Shown here piece after piece: positions 1 through 8,397 of a stretch of 9,205 bases of DNA (its first letter is position 1; every line of letters starts with the position of its first letter). Source of the stretch: an uncultured Christensenella sp. (GTDB taxonomy: Bacteria; Bacillota; Clostridia; Christensenellales; Borkfalkiaceae); NCBI GenBank assembly GCA_910579585.1, contig CAJTVA010000053.1:1-9205 (forward strand), written 5' to 3'. Made by a program: the position numbers and the translations under genes. The notes below the pieces were generated by a model that saw only the letters and a list, made by a program, of their open reading frames with translations, was not told the origin of the DNA and made no database searches.

Positions 1-27
1 CGCGCATACGCGCGGGCGCCTTACGCC
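1..27 (-). other. GC-rich hairpins just downstream of the surface-protein stop codon
   Basis: Positions 1-5 (cgcgc) pair with 10-14 (gcgcg) around a 4-nt loop, and 15-18 (ggcg) pair with 24-27 (cgcc) around a 5-nt loop. They lie 15-40 nt after the stop codon of the giant gene, where a terminator would be expected. No T-tract is visible before the window ends, so this may be part of a terminator cut by the edge, or chance GC-rich pairing. Confidence 0.25.
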
Positions 28-41
28 TAGTGTATATTGAA

Positions 42-3000
42 TTAATCGTTATCCGAAGCGTCGTCGTAGAAGCCGTCGTCGTCAGAGCCGTCTACAACCT
101 TGCGCTTTTTAAGGATAGCGATAACAAGCGCCACCAAAAGCACAGCCGCAATACCTGCGAGAAGCCCTATAACCCAAGCGGGAATTCCGCCGACGTTAAC
201 GGACGGGTCTGCGGGGTTGACGGGTTCGAGCCCGTTGACGATAGATACCGCGCGCGTAGCGTTGAACGTATCCAGCGCGTAGTTTTCGTCGTCTATTTCC
301 GCGATAACGATGTTTTCGCTGCCTACGGACGTGAAGTCGCCGCCGTTGGTCCTTACTTTAAGTCTCAGCGTTGCGCCGTTCGTTTCGTTTAAGAACGTAT
401 AAACCGTTCCGTTGCCGTCCGACTCGGTTGAGGTCATATTCCAGCCCGCTATACCCGGCGTAGGCAGGTGCGCTTCGCCGTCGAATTCGAACGTGGTCTT
501 ATCCCAGGTAAGGGTTATACCGCACTTTTCAACGACGAACTTGTTTAAGTTGGTCGCAACTCCGTCGGTGAGGTTCTGCCTGTAAGTCACTTCGTACTTG
601 CCGTCGGTGACGTTTTCCAAGCCCTCGAACACGATTGTATACGCGCCCGCGCCGATAAGCCCCTCGTAGTCCGCAAGTACCCTCGCCGTTACGATTCCGT
701 TATCGATATACTCCTGGAATTTGTTCTGTATACCCGTACTGTTCCTGTCGATATAACCGCCGTTCCAGAGCGCGTCAGCAAGAGTCTTTCCGTCGGGCGC
801 GCCGTCGCCGTAGGTTATTCCGTACTCTTTCAAAAACAGTATTCTTATGTATACGGTGTCGTTCAGAACTTCCGCCGTCCACTGTCCGTAATAGGTTTCG
901 TGGTTTGCAATTACTATCATAAAGTTGACGAAGTACTTGCTGTCGCTGCCCGTACGGTAGAAGTCGGGTGCAACCGATAACAGCTTATTGATAAGCATTA
1001 CGTCCTTTTCGGGCGGGAAGCTGTCGGGGTTGTTGTTGTCAAGGCTGTAAGGATTGCTGTAATAGATTTCTACGCTTGCATCCGTGTTGCCGGAGAACGC
1101 GAAGTACTTATATACGCCGTCCTGCATTTCGGCAAGCGCCATTCTCATACTTCCGTCCTTTTCGATTATCTGGTCGAACTCGCCCGTCTTTTCGTAGAAT
1201 GAAATCTTAGCGTTGGTTATCGTGAACAAACCCTTATCGCCGTTACTGCCCACGAACACTACGTTGTAGTTCTTGCGTAAGGTTTCATCCTCGCTCCATC
1301 TGCCCGTTATTTCATAACCGGCAACCTCGTCGCCGACTTTAAGCACTACCGCATACCCCGCCGCGTCGTAATCGAATTCGACTGCAAGGCTTATATCCAG
1401 CTCGTCGCCGTCAAGCGGTCTGTAAAGCTCGTCGCCCGACGCGAACGCCCAGAGGGAACCGAGGTAATCTTCGTAGTTCGCGTTCGTGACTTCGCCGTAA
1501 GCTAAGCTCTTGTCGCTGATGTTTACTTTGATTTCGCGTTGCGTGATTGTGAATACTTTCTTTACGTTGCCGTTCTCGTCCGCACCCTCTAAGGTCACGT
1601 TGTCGTCCGTATACTTCTTTAATAAGATGTAATACTCGCCGACGTACTTGACTTCGGGGTTCTCTATTTTCTCCGTGTAAGTTGAGTCGGTATACACTTC
1701 AACTTTCAAATCGAGCCACTCATCGCCGACCTTGTACTTCGCCGCGGGAAGACGGTCTTCGCCGTTATAAGACTGCGTAAGTACGATACTTACGTCGCCC
1801 TCTACCGCGATTATTATCATTCTGCCGTATGTAAACGACCAGTCGTAGTTTGAAAGTATCGCATTCAGCTCTTTAAGCCTTGCTTCGCTGTCGGTAAGCA
1901 CTATAAAGTAACCCTTATAGCCGTTTATGTCCGCAAGCGTTTCGAGTTTTTCTATATCCTCGGGCTTTGTATATTCGCTTTCGGCGATATACGGGCTGTT
2001 GAGGTTATAGTTCGTCGCAAGCCAGCTTATACCGCCGTTCGCGCCGACAAGACCGAGGCTTTCGGCGTCCTCGCCGTCCGCAAAGCCCTCGCCGCCGAAC
2101 GTTGCCGTAAGCGCGGGCGCTTGTTCGCCCGTATTTACTTGCTTTTCTTCTGCGGTGAACGTCAGGCTTCTCTTCGCGATTCTGAACGTCTGTTCCGAAT
2201 CGGTTATCTTATAGTTGGGAGTATCGTTTGCAAGCTCTACGCAAAGCGTGTAGATACCCGCGTTCTTTATGCTGTCGACCTGTACGGGCGCGTCGTTTTC
2301 GTTTGCCTGATACCAGACCTTCATCGTCAGCCCGACTTTCTCTACTTCGTTTTTCATAGAGATAAGCGGCGTTACGCTCTCGCTTTCGTCGGAGTTGTCG
2401 TAGACTATCTCCCACTTCGCGTTGCCGTCGTCGTCCGTGTACTTCGACGTCCAGCTTACGGTTATCTCTTTTGCCGTTATCGTGTAAGTAGCTTCCAACG
2501 TATCCGTCGCCGCGCCGTCTTTAACAAACGTGTAGTTCGGCGTGTCGAGCGTTACGCTTACGTTGTAAACGCTTCCGTCTTCGTTCGCGTCCACACCCTT
2601 GTCGCCGCTAACCGTAAGGCTGACTTTCTGACCGAGCGCGTCCGTATAGTACGCCGTAGGCACCTGAACTTTGCCGTTGTACTCGAAGCTAGTGTCGCTC
2701 CATACCACCGTTACTTCCATTGCTACGATTTCGAAATAGAGCGTAGCTTCTTCAATCGTCAGTTCGAGGTTGTTATCAACGGGCTTAGCCACTATCTTGT
2801 AGCTGCCGACGTTCACGGTCGACGTCACTTTCGTTTCGTTGCCGCCGTCTATAACATAAACCGTATATACAAAGTCATCGTTCTGAAGCGCTTCGGCTAC
2901 GGGGTGCTGCATCTCGCCGTTGTACGTGTACTCGACTTTACCCGAAACCTGCGTTCCGCCGAGCTTATCGTACCACGCAAACCCGCCCGGCGCGCTCTTG

Positions 3001-6000
3001 ACTATCGTGAAGTATATCTTCGCGTCGCCTATGGCTATACTGTAATTGGAGTTCAGTATATGCAGTTCCGCAACGTAAGGCGTTATGCTTACCGCGCTCT
3101 GCTCGCCGCTAACGTAATAGAACCCGCTTACATTATCCGCCGCTTCGATACCGCTAAGCTCGACTACGGGCGCGTAAGGATAGCCAACCCTGTAACTGTA
3201 CTCTATTGTATCCGCAGGGTTTACAACCTTGTTTTCGTCGCCGATATCGTCCGCACTTTTATACCATTTAACCCCAAGCTGTTTTTTAGCTATCGAGAAG
3301 GTATAAACCGTATCCGTACCCGACTTGAATTTGAAGTTGGAATTCAGCAGGAAAGCTTGCGCCTTGTAGTCGCCCGCGTTCAGACCGCTGCCCGTTACCT
3401 CGATAAACCTGTCTATTGAATCGGTGCTCTTGTAAACCGTGCCGTCCGGCATCTCGAACGTCGCCACGGGAGCCTGTTCTAATGCGTTGTAAACGTAGTT
3501 GAAATTGTCGTCGTCCGCGTTGCCGCTTATCCATTTTATCTCGACTTCGTACTGCGTTATCGTGTATACCCCGTTAACGAACGTCACGCGGTAGTTCTTG
3601 TTGTCCGCGCCCGTCGCAGTTATCGCGTAGTTACCCGCGTCGGCGCCTGCCGCACGCATAAGCCCCGTTATACCGAGGAAGTCCGCAACGTTGTCTGTCG
3701 CAGGGTCGAAGTTTACAAGCGCTCCGTCCGCTACGGACGCAGTAAGCTCCTTATCTTCCTCGCCGTATACGCTTGTTTTATTATCGAGCGTAACCATTAT
3801 CGACTTCGGCTCTATCATAAGCCTGCCCGGCTTGAACTTGATATTATAGCTTGAGGACGAAAGCCCGGTAGGTATTACGATATAGCTTATTCTGTTCCCG
3901 CTCGCGTCGAATATATCGTCACCGAGCCTATACGCCGAGCCCATTGCCGCGTATTCGTCGTAAGCAGCGTCGCCGTAAGCAACCACGCTCAAAGAGCCCG
4001 ATATTACTCCGCTTGCGATTAGGTCTTTCAATGTAGAACCTACGGGCAAGCCCTCTGCCGTTACCGCCGTATCGACGTCGCTTCCGAACGCAACACTGTC
4101 GCCGTAGCCGAGTATCAGCGTGTTAGCCGTTATTATAAGCGTGCCCTGAGATACCGTATACGTGCCGTAGCTCTCGCCGTTTTCGTAAACAAACGTTACG
4201 TCATAGTTCGCGTTGCCCGCGCTACCCGTCACTTTATACACGCCCACTGCGCACCAGCTCACCGTATATATGCCGTTTTCGCCGTTTTCGGCTATTTCAA
4301 GCAAAATATGCAAGTCGTCGCCGTTCACCGCGCCGGATACCGCGTAGTTCATATTTTCCGCCGCTTCGGCTCTGTCGGCGGGCACGCTCGTTATGTCGCT
4401 TGCCGCGTTCGTTACGGTTACCGTCGCCGCCTTCTTTTCTACCGTCAAAAGCCCGTTCTCGTACTCTATCTCGTAGTTGTCCGAAGTCAAGCCGTAAGGT
4501 ATGATGTAATACTTAATTTCCGTCACGCCGTCCGCTTCGTATATATCGCCGAACTGCGTGTAAGTGTATCTGAACCCGAGCTCGCCGCCAAGCACGCTCT
4601 CGTCCTCGGCTACCCCGCCGATTGTCGCAAAGCCCGAATACGTCGCGCCGTCGGCAGACGCTTTGTCGCCGTACGTTATAGTGTTGTCGTGCGCCGTCAC
4701 CGTCAGCTTAGCTTTCGTTATCTCGTAGACGCCGTTTACAAACGTTACGTTATAGTTCGCGTTCGCCGCAGAGCCGTTTATCGCGTACTTGCCTACGTTC
4801 ACGTTCGTTGCGTCGGCGCGGGTCAAAGTTATCTGTAAATCGTCGCCGTTCACAGCCACGCCCGTAGCGTCGTAAGTAAGTTCGGCTTCCTCCGCGCCGT
4901 ACGCGCTCGACTTGTCGGATATAGTCACCGTCACTTTCTTAGCCACTACGTTCAACGTGCCGTTCACGTACGTTATTTCGTAGTTTTTAAGTTCGCCGTC
5001 CGACAGCGCTATTTCGTATCCGTCCGCGTCGTCGTACTGCTCGTAGTCCGTGGAAATCGTTATAGCCGTTATGAACGTTATGCTTCCGTTTTCGAACGAA
5101 GTCTTATCTCCGTTCAGCCAGCCGTTACAAATCAGAGTATAATCTCCGTCAGCAGGCTTTGCGCTGCCGTACTCGATTTCAAGGTCCTCAACCGTCACGG
5201 TTAAAGCCGCTTTTTCTATCGTTACCGTAGCTTCGGAAATAAGTCCGTCGCCCGTCGCCTTTACGGTGTAGTTTCCGACGTTAGCGTCGTCGGGGTCTAC
5301 TACCACCTTTACAAGATACTTGCCCGCGTCGGTAGGAACCCCAGAAAGCTTAACGTTGCCGTGCTCGTCATAGTATTCGAGCGCAAGATTTACGCTCTCG
5401 CTCTTTACGGGGCTGTTCTGCGAATACGTTATCTTCAAGCCGTTGCCGTACGTTACGTTATACTCCGTTGCGCCCAGCGTTACCTCGACCTGCGCTTTCG
5501 TTATATCCGCCGTAAGCGATTGTTCGCTGTTTTCAAAGTCTACTATGTAGTTGCCCGCAAACTGCCCGCCAAGGCGATAGCCCGTTACGGTTACGTTTAC
5601 GCCCTCGCCGGCGTTCTTAGTATCGAAATATCCGCTGACGATTAAGTTCGTTATCAAATCGGAAATTTCGTCCGCCACCGCGCCCGTAATCTGCGCGCCG
5701 CTCGCGTCGAACGTCGCCGAAGTAGTGCCGTCGTAAGCCTTACCGTTCGCCATTACCCCGCTTATAGTTATCGTCGCAGGGTATATCTGCCCGTATCTCG
5801 TTACTTCGTTAAACTCTAAGACGTAGTTACCTGCCGCTTCGCCCGTCAAAGCGATACCCGTAACTTTTACCGCACGCAAACCGACGGCAGCGCTGTCGAA
5901 TTCGCTTCCCGCAGAAAATACAAGCCCGAGTTTTTCGCGGTCGGCTTCGATAATACCTAAAAGCTCAGCAGTGGTTATATCCACCGTCGCCGCAGTAGTT

Positions 6001-8177
6001 CCGTCGTAGGGCTTATTCTCTACGGATATCCCGCCCACGAAAATACTCTTTGCAAGTATTTTAAACGGATAGTTTACGGAATCGGTATTTCCGTCCAACC
6101 ATTCGTAGTTAGAAGTATCAAGGCTTAAAACCGCACTGTATTCGCCTGTATTAGTCGCTTTATTGTTTGAAAGATTCATTCCCTCAACGGTGGGCACAGT
6201 AAAGGTATGCTCTTCACCGTCATAAGCAAACTCATTTGAACCTGTTGCCGTAGGCTTTGCCAGCTGAGCGCGAGCAATAGAATAAGTTTTAGTGTATGTT
6301 CCGCTTGCAAGCTGATAATTGCCCGCAGAAGCGCCGCTAAGACCTGTCGCCGTTACACTGTAACCGTTTCCTGCGTTTGTTCCTGCATTTGAGGTATCCA
6401 ACTCCACGGTAACTTTATCACCGTATATAAGTCCGCTTATTACAGGGGCGGGATATTGTTTTTTTCCGTTATACCTCAACGTTTCTTCTGACCACCCTAT
6501 ACGCACCGTTAAAGGCGTTATGGTAAAATTAAAGCTTGGGTTCGTATATTTTCCGAAATCAGCAGAACTATAAGGTAATATATCATAAGATGCAACTTTA
6601 TACAGATTACTTACGTAATCGCCGGAGGAGCCTTCTCCATCTTTGCGTTTAATGCTTATGTTAGCGCCTTTATCGTTTAAAGCACGCACGGAATACATTT
6701 CGCCCGAATATTCAACAGACACGCTGCCGCCGGATACGTTTACCCATTCTCCGTTGTCAATTCGGTACTGCCATATGAGTTTAGTTTGTGTATTGTCTGT
6801 TGCAGTAATTGTAATTTCATTACTGCTGTAAGTTATAGTTTTGCCTACATCAGAAAAAAAGAATAAATTTGCGTCTGTGGCACTGTTGCCGCTGCTTGTA
6901 TAACCGGATGTTACCTGACCCGTCGTTGAAGAATGCGTTACGCCTATCCTTGCGGAATCCAATTTCCCTGCGATAGTTACCGGTCTTCCACTTGATACAT
7001 AAAGATTAGAATTTTGTCCGTTTTTTGTATTGTCGAATATTTTTACCGAACCGCTTAACCCTATAGAGTAATTTGCGCAATATACCCCGCCGACAGTTCC
7101 CGAAACGGTGCTGTTGTTTGATATTTCACCACCATGCATACGAAATTGTGAAGACCCTGTACAATCAGCATAAACTGCTGCGTTACACGCTTGACCGTAA
7201 TTATTACATATTTTGCCACTGTAAATATTGGCGTAAGCCGAAATATAAATACCCGAACCTGCCGAAGCAGCGGTATTGTATGAAACTTCTGCGTTTCTAA
7301 ACTCATTTATTATAGTAGCATAAATACCGCCGCCTCTAGTACTTGCTGTGTTATATGATATCTTACAATTATTAATATCCAGAGCAGAATAAGGATGCGC
7401 AGAATTATAAATGCCGCCGCCGGAAGATGCAGTGTTATATGATATCTCACCTCCGAATATACTTGTACTTGTAAATGAACACATATATATACCGCCGCCA
7501 CTACCGTTAGCTTTATTGCCTGTTATTGTGCCGCCATAAATATATATACCATTTGCACAACCCGGTCCGTCTGTTTGGGTAAAAATACCTCCGCCGTCAC
7601 CGGTAGTATTGCCGCCGATGATTTTACCGTTACCGCTTGAACTTGAGTCAATGACATATAAACTTCCGCCTTTAATACTAATCACTTCGCCGTTAGCAAC
7701 AGCACTTGTGCCCGAAAGGTTGCGATTTAAACTGTGACCGTTCAAATCTAAAAGTATTTTGGCCCCTTTGGGAATATGCAGCCCGCCGCCTGCACCGTAG
7801 CCGACACCGCTACCGAAGCCGCTTACAGATGCAGTCCAATTTTCAAGCAATTTAAACTGAACTATAGCGCCGCCGTTATTCAAGCTGTAATTTACAGCCG
7901 TAGTCCAATTTACCGACGGTCGTTGATAATTGTCAACCGAATATATCGTATGCACGGGCGTAGGGGGCACCGCAGTCACCCTTGCGCTATCTGCCTGCGC
8001 CGAAATACCGTCGTCCGCAACAGAAACTTCTGCGTTAACAGACGTATCCGCGCTCGCTTTTTCGGCAACTGAAAAAGGGTTGCTTGCAAACAGCACTAAG
8101 CAACCGACAAGCGCCGCAAAAAGCGCGACTATTAAGCTTATTTTAACTCCTTTGTTCTTATTTTTAATTTTATACAT
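42..8177 (-). CDS. Giant cell-surface adhesin-like protein: beta-helix head, MBG/YDG repeat stalk, C-terminal membrane anchor
   Basis: Complete 2711-residue ORF with ATG at 8175-8177 and TAA at 42-44; the start is fixed by an AGAGGAGG ribosome binding site 8 nt upstream. Residues 1-43 are a Lys-rich signal peptide. Residues ~130-420 form a right-handed beta-helix with six coils of the type GGxISxNxAxxGGGIY (215-366), like those of Chlamydia Pmp proteins. Residues ~553-2650 are about twenty beta-sandwich modules of 75-120 residues: YDG modules carrying KPYDGTT and KAYDGTT (709-893), MBG modules of the LTVT..YG..NYEITYVNG type, and W..YNG modules. Residues 2665-2689 are one transmembrane helix followed by KKRK and an acidic tail. 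Family knowledge suggests an extracellular adhesin or stalk protein held in the membrane; ligand and function are unknown. There is no LPXTG motif and no recognisable catalytic domain. It is transcribed divergently from the XRE gene, with a long structured leader. Confidence 0.93.
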   Translation of the reverse strand: MYKIKNKNKGVKISLIVALFAALVGCLVLFASNPFSVAEKASADTSVNAEVSVADDGISAQADSARVTAVPPTPVHTIYSVDNYQRPSVNWTTAVNYSLNNGGAIVQFKLLENWTASVSGFGSGVGYGAGGGLHIPKGAKILLDLNGHSLNRNLSGTSAVANGEVISIKGGSLYVIDSSSSGNGKIIGGNTTGDGGGIFTQTDGPGCANGIYIYGGTITGNKANGSGGGIYMCSFTSTSIFGGEISYNTASSGGGIYNSAHPYSALDINNCKISYNTASTRGGGIYATIINEFRNAEVSYNTAASAGSGIYISAYANIYSGKICNNYGQACNAAVYADCTGSSQFRMHGGEISNNSTVSGTVGGVYCANYSIGLSGSVKIFDNTKNGQNSNLYVSSGRPVTIAGKLDSARIGVTHSSTTGQVTSGYTSSGNSATDANLFFFSDVGKTITYSSNEITITATDNTQTKLIWQYRIDNGEWVNVSGGSVSVEYSGEMYSVRALNDKGANISIKRKDGEGSSGDYVSNLYKVASYDILPYSSADFGKYTNPSFNFTITPLTVRIGWSEETLRYNGKKQYPAPVISGLIYGDKVTVELDTSNAGTNAGNGYSVTATGLSGASAGNYQLASGTYTKTYSIARAQLAKPTATGSNEFAYDGEEHTFTVPTVEGMNLSNNKATNTGEYSAVLSLDTSNYEWLDGNTDSVNYPFKILAKSIFVGGISVENKPYDGTTAATVDITTAELLGIIEADREKLGLVFSAGSEFDSAAVGLRAVKVTGIALTGEAAGNYVLEFNEVTRYGQIYPATITISGVMANGKAYDGTTSATFDASGAQITGAVADEISDLITNLIVSGYFDTKNAGEGVNVTVTGYRLGGQFAGNYIVDFENSEQSLTADITKAQVEVTLGATEYNVTYGNGLKITYSQNSPVKSESVNLALEYYDEHGNVKLSGVPTDAGKYLVKVVVDPDDANVGNYTVKATGDGLISEATVTIEKAALTVTVEDLEIEYGSAKPADGDYTLICNGWLNGDKTSFENGSITFITAITISTDYEQYDDADGYEIALSDGELKNYEITYVNGTLNVVAKKVTVTISDKSSAYGAEEAELTYDATGVAVNGDDLQITLTRADATNVNVGKYAINGSAANANYNVTFVNGVYEITKAKLTVTAHDNTITYGDKASADGATYSGFATIGGVAEDESVLGGELGFRYTYTQFGDIYEADGVTEIKYYIIPYGLTSDNYEIEYENGLLTVEKKAATVTVTNAASDITSVPADRAEAAENMNYAVSGAVNGDDLHILLEIAENGENGIYTVSWCAVGVYKVTGSAGNANYDVTFVYENGESYGTYTVSQGTLIITANTLILGYGDSVAFGSDVDTAVTAEGLPVGSTLKDLIASGVISGSLSVVAYGDAAYDEYAAMGSAYRLGDDIFDASGNRISYIVIPTGLSSSSYNIKFKPGRLMIEPKSIMVTLDNKTSVYGEEDKELTASVADGALVNFDPATDNVADFLGITGLMRAAGADAGNYAITATGADNKNYRVTFVNGVYTITQYEVEIKWISGNADDDNFNYVYNALEQAPVATFEMPDGTVYKSTDSIDRFIEVTGSGLNAGDYKAQAFLLNSNFKFKSGTDTVYTFSIAKKQLGVKWYKSADDIGDENKVVNPADTIEYSYRVGYPYAPVVELSGIEAADNVSGFYYVSGEQSAVSITPYVAELHILNSNYSIAIGDAKIYFTIVKSAPGGFAWYDKLGGTQVSGKVEYTYNGEMQHPVAEALQNDDFVYTVYVIDGGNETKVTSTVNVGSYKIVAKPVDNNLELTIEEATLYFEIVAMEVTVVWSDTSFEYNGKVQVPTAYYTDALGQKVSLTVSGDKGVDANEDGSVYNVSVTLDTPNYTFVKDGAATDTLEATYTITAKEITVSWTSKYTDDDGNAKWEIVYDNSDESESVTPLISMKNEVEKVGLTMKVWYQANENDAPVQVDSIKNAGIYTLCVELANDTPNYKITDSEQTFRIAKRSLTFTAEEKQVNTGEQAPALTATFGGEGFADGEDAESLGLVGANGGISWLATNYNLNSPYIAESEYTKPEDIEKLETLADINGYKGYFIVLTDSEARLKELNAILSNYDWSFTYGRMIIIAVEGDVSIVLTQSYNGEDRLPAAKYKVGDEWLDLKVEVYTDSTYTEKIENPEVKYVGEYYILLKKYTDDNVTLEGADENGNVKKVFTITQREIKVNISDKSLAYGEVTNANYEDYLGSLWAFASGDELYRPLDGDELDISLAVEFDYDAAGYAVVLKVGDEVAGYEITGRWSEDETLRKNYNVVFVGSNGDKGLFTITNAKISFYEKTGEFDQIIEKDGSMRMALAEMQDGVYKYFAFSGNTDASVEIYYSNPYSLDNNNPDSFPPEKDVMLINKLLSVAPDFYRTGSDSKYFVNFMIVIANHETYYGQWTAEVLNDTVYIRILFLKEYGITYGDGAPDGKTLADALWNGGYIDRNSTGIQNKFQEYIDNGIVTARVLADYEGLIGAGAYTIVFEGLENVTDGKYEVTYRQNLTDGVATNLNKFVVEKCGITLTWDKTTFEFDGEAHLPTPGIAGWNMTSTESDGNGTVYTFLNETNGATLRLKVRTNGGDFTSVGSENIVIAEIDDENYALDTFNATRAVSIVNGLEPVNPADPSVNVGGIPAWVIGLLAGIAAVLLVALVIAILKKRKVVDGSDDDGFYDDASDND
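111..185 (-). other. C-terminal transmembrane anchor (residues 2665-2689)
   Basis: A 25-residue hydrophobic helix, starting IPAWVIG and ending VIAIL, is followed by KKRK and then an 18-residue tail with eight Asp. The basic stop-transfer signal puts the tail in the cytoplasm and the large N-terminal part outside. No LPXTG or other sortase motif precedes the helix; the segment before it is the Pro/Asn-containing linker LEPVNPADPSVNVGG. Confidence 0.9.
228..6521 (-). repeat. Tandem MBG/YDG-type beta-sandwich module array (residues ~553-2650)
   Basis: About twenty modules of 75-120 residues follow one another almost without linkers, most ending in a strand like YEITKAK, TVEKKA or FTIAKKQ that runs into the next module. 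Three types alternate in blocks. W..YNG modules start with motifs such as VRIGWSEETLRYNG (~555), VTVVWSDTSFEYNG (~1821) and ITLTWDKTTFEFDG (~2555). YG modules carry LTVT/VTVT..YG.. and end ANYNVTFVNGVYEIT; they dominate residues ~894-1542 and recur at ~2215. Two YDG modules lie at ~709-893. Such arrays are known in bacterial surface proteins and most likely act as a rigid stalk. Module borders given here are approximate. Confidence 0.85.
5499..6053 (-). other. Pair of YDG domains (residues ~709-893)
   Basis: Two adjacent ~90-residue modules carry the diagnostic motifs VENKPYDGTTAATVD and ANGKAYDGTTSATFD. Each is followed by a GNY motif near its end (EAAGNYVLEF and QFAGNYIVDF). This spacing and these motifs match the YDG repeat family of bacterial surface proteins. 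They sit between the MBG-like modules next to the beta-helix head and the long YG-type block. Confidence 0.85.
7080..7535 (-). repeat. Pmp-like beta-helix coil repeats (residues 215-366)
   Basis: Six imperfect coils of roughly 25-33 residues share the pattern GG-x-I-S-x-N-x-A-x-x-GGGIY. Examples are GGTITGNKANGSGGGIY, GGEISYNTASSGGGIY, NCKISYNTASTRGGGIY and NAEVSYNTAASAGSGIY. The central coils are 28 residues apart and keep DNA identity: a 16-bp sequence, gtgttatatgatatct, occurs at 7348-7363 and 7432-7447, exactly 84 bp apart. GG[ALVI] and xxxN motifs are typical of polymorphic membrane protein and parallel beta-helix adhesins. The coil array contains most of the Cys residues of the protein. 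Confidence 0.85.
8049..8177 (-). other. Signal peptide of the giant surface protein (residues 1-43)
   Basis: Residues 1-12 carry six lysines, residues 13-31 are an unbroken hydrophobic stretch, and an A-S-A motif at 41-43 is the best signal peptidase I site, with the mature chain starting at Asp44. A lipobox-like L-V-G-C at 23-26 lies inside the hydrophobic stretch. Hydrophobic residues continue for five positions after that Cys, which favours signal peptidase I over lipoprotein processing. Confidence 0.85.
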
Positions 8178-8185
8178 TTCGTATA

Positions 8186-8203
8186 CCTCCTCTTTTTCAA
8201 GAG
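8186..8203 (-). promoter_or_regulatory. Ribosome binding site of the surface-protein gene, partly inside a GAAA-loop hairpin
   Basis: On the minus strand AGAGGAGG (8193-8186) lies 8 nt before the ATG, close to a perfect Shine-Dalgarno sequence. CTCTT (8203-8199) pairs with AAGAG (8194-8190) across a GAAA tetraloop, so the first half of the Shine-Dalgarno is in a 5-bp stem. This may tune translation or stabilise the mRNA 5' region; that role is inferred. Confidence 0.8.
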
Positions 8204-8363
8204 ATTTATTTTAAAACCCGCTTACGCGTGATTTAACAAAATTTGAAAAGGTGGTTCGGGAGGTATTAAGTTGTCAATAAATTTAAAGCTATGTAATTTT
8301 TTACACTGAAAAGTGCCGTTTTTCTGTGATGGTTTGGTGAAATTAACTTCGGTTTCGGGGTGC

Positions 8364-8397
8364 AAAAAGCGGATAAAGGAATGTATCCCTTATCCGC
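8364..8397 (-). terminator. Intrinsic terminator (attenuator) in the leader of the surface-protein gene
   Basis: On the minus strand GCGGATAA-G-GGA (8397-8386) pairs with TCC-T-TTATCCGC (8380-8369) around a 5-nt loop: 8 bp, one mismatch, 3 bp. It is followed directly by TTTTT (8368-8364). On the plus strand the hairpin is preceded by A5 and has no T-run after it, so it acts only on minus-strand transcription. No minus-strand gene ends here. It lies about 190 nt before the surface-protein start and about 117 nt after the predicted start of transcription at 8514, so it is best read as an attenuator or the end of a short RNA. Confidence 0.75.

Noticed and set aside
2121..3419. 432-residue plus-strand ORF
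   Set aside because: It is antisense to the giant gene in its most GC-rich part, is full of Arg/Val/Tyr from codon shadowing, and has no ribosome binding site or domain pattern.
4308..4838. 176-residue plus-strand ORF
   Set aside because: Antisense shadow of the MBG modules, with the same Arg/Val/Tyr-rich composition.
8102..8177. Lipoprotein reading of the signal peptide (L-V-G-C at residues 23-26)
   Set aside because: The hydrophobic stretch continues after the Cys and a good A-S-A cleavage site follows; the protein also has its own C-terminal anchor.
8233..8244. TTAACAAAATTT repeated at 9070-9081
   Set aside because: A 12-bp AT-rich match is plausible by chance and has no consistent context.
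8272..8277. Second TTGACA on the minus strand as a -35 closer to the surface-protein gene
   Set aside because: No acceptable -10 lies 15-19 nt downstream.
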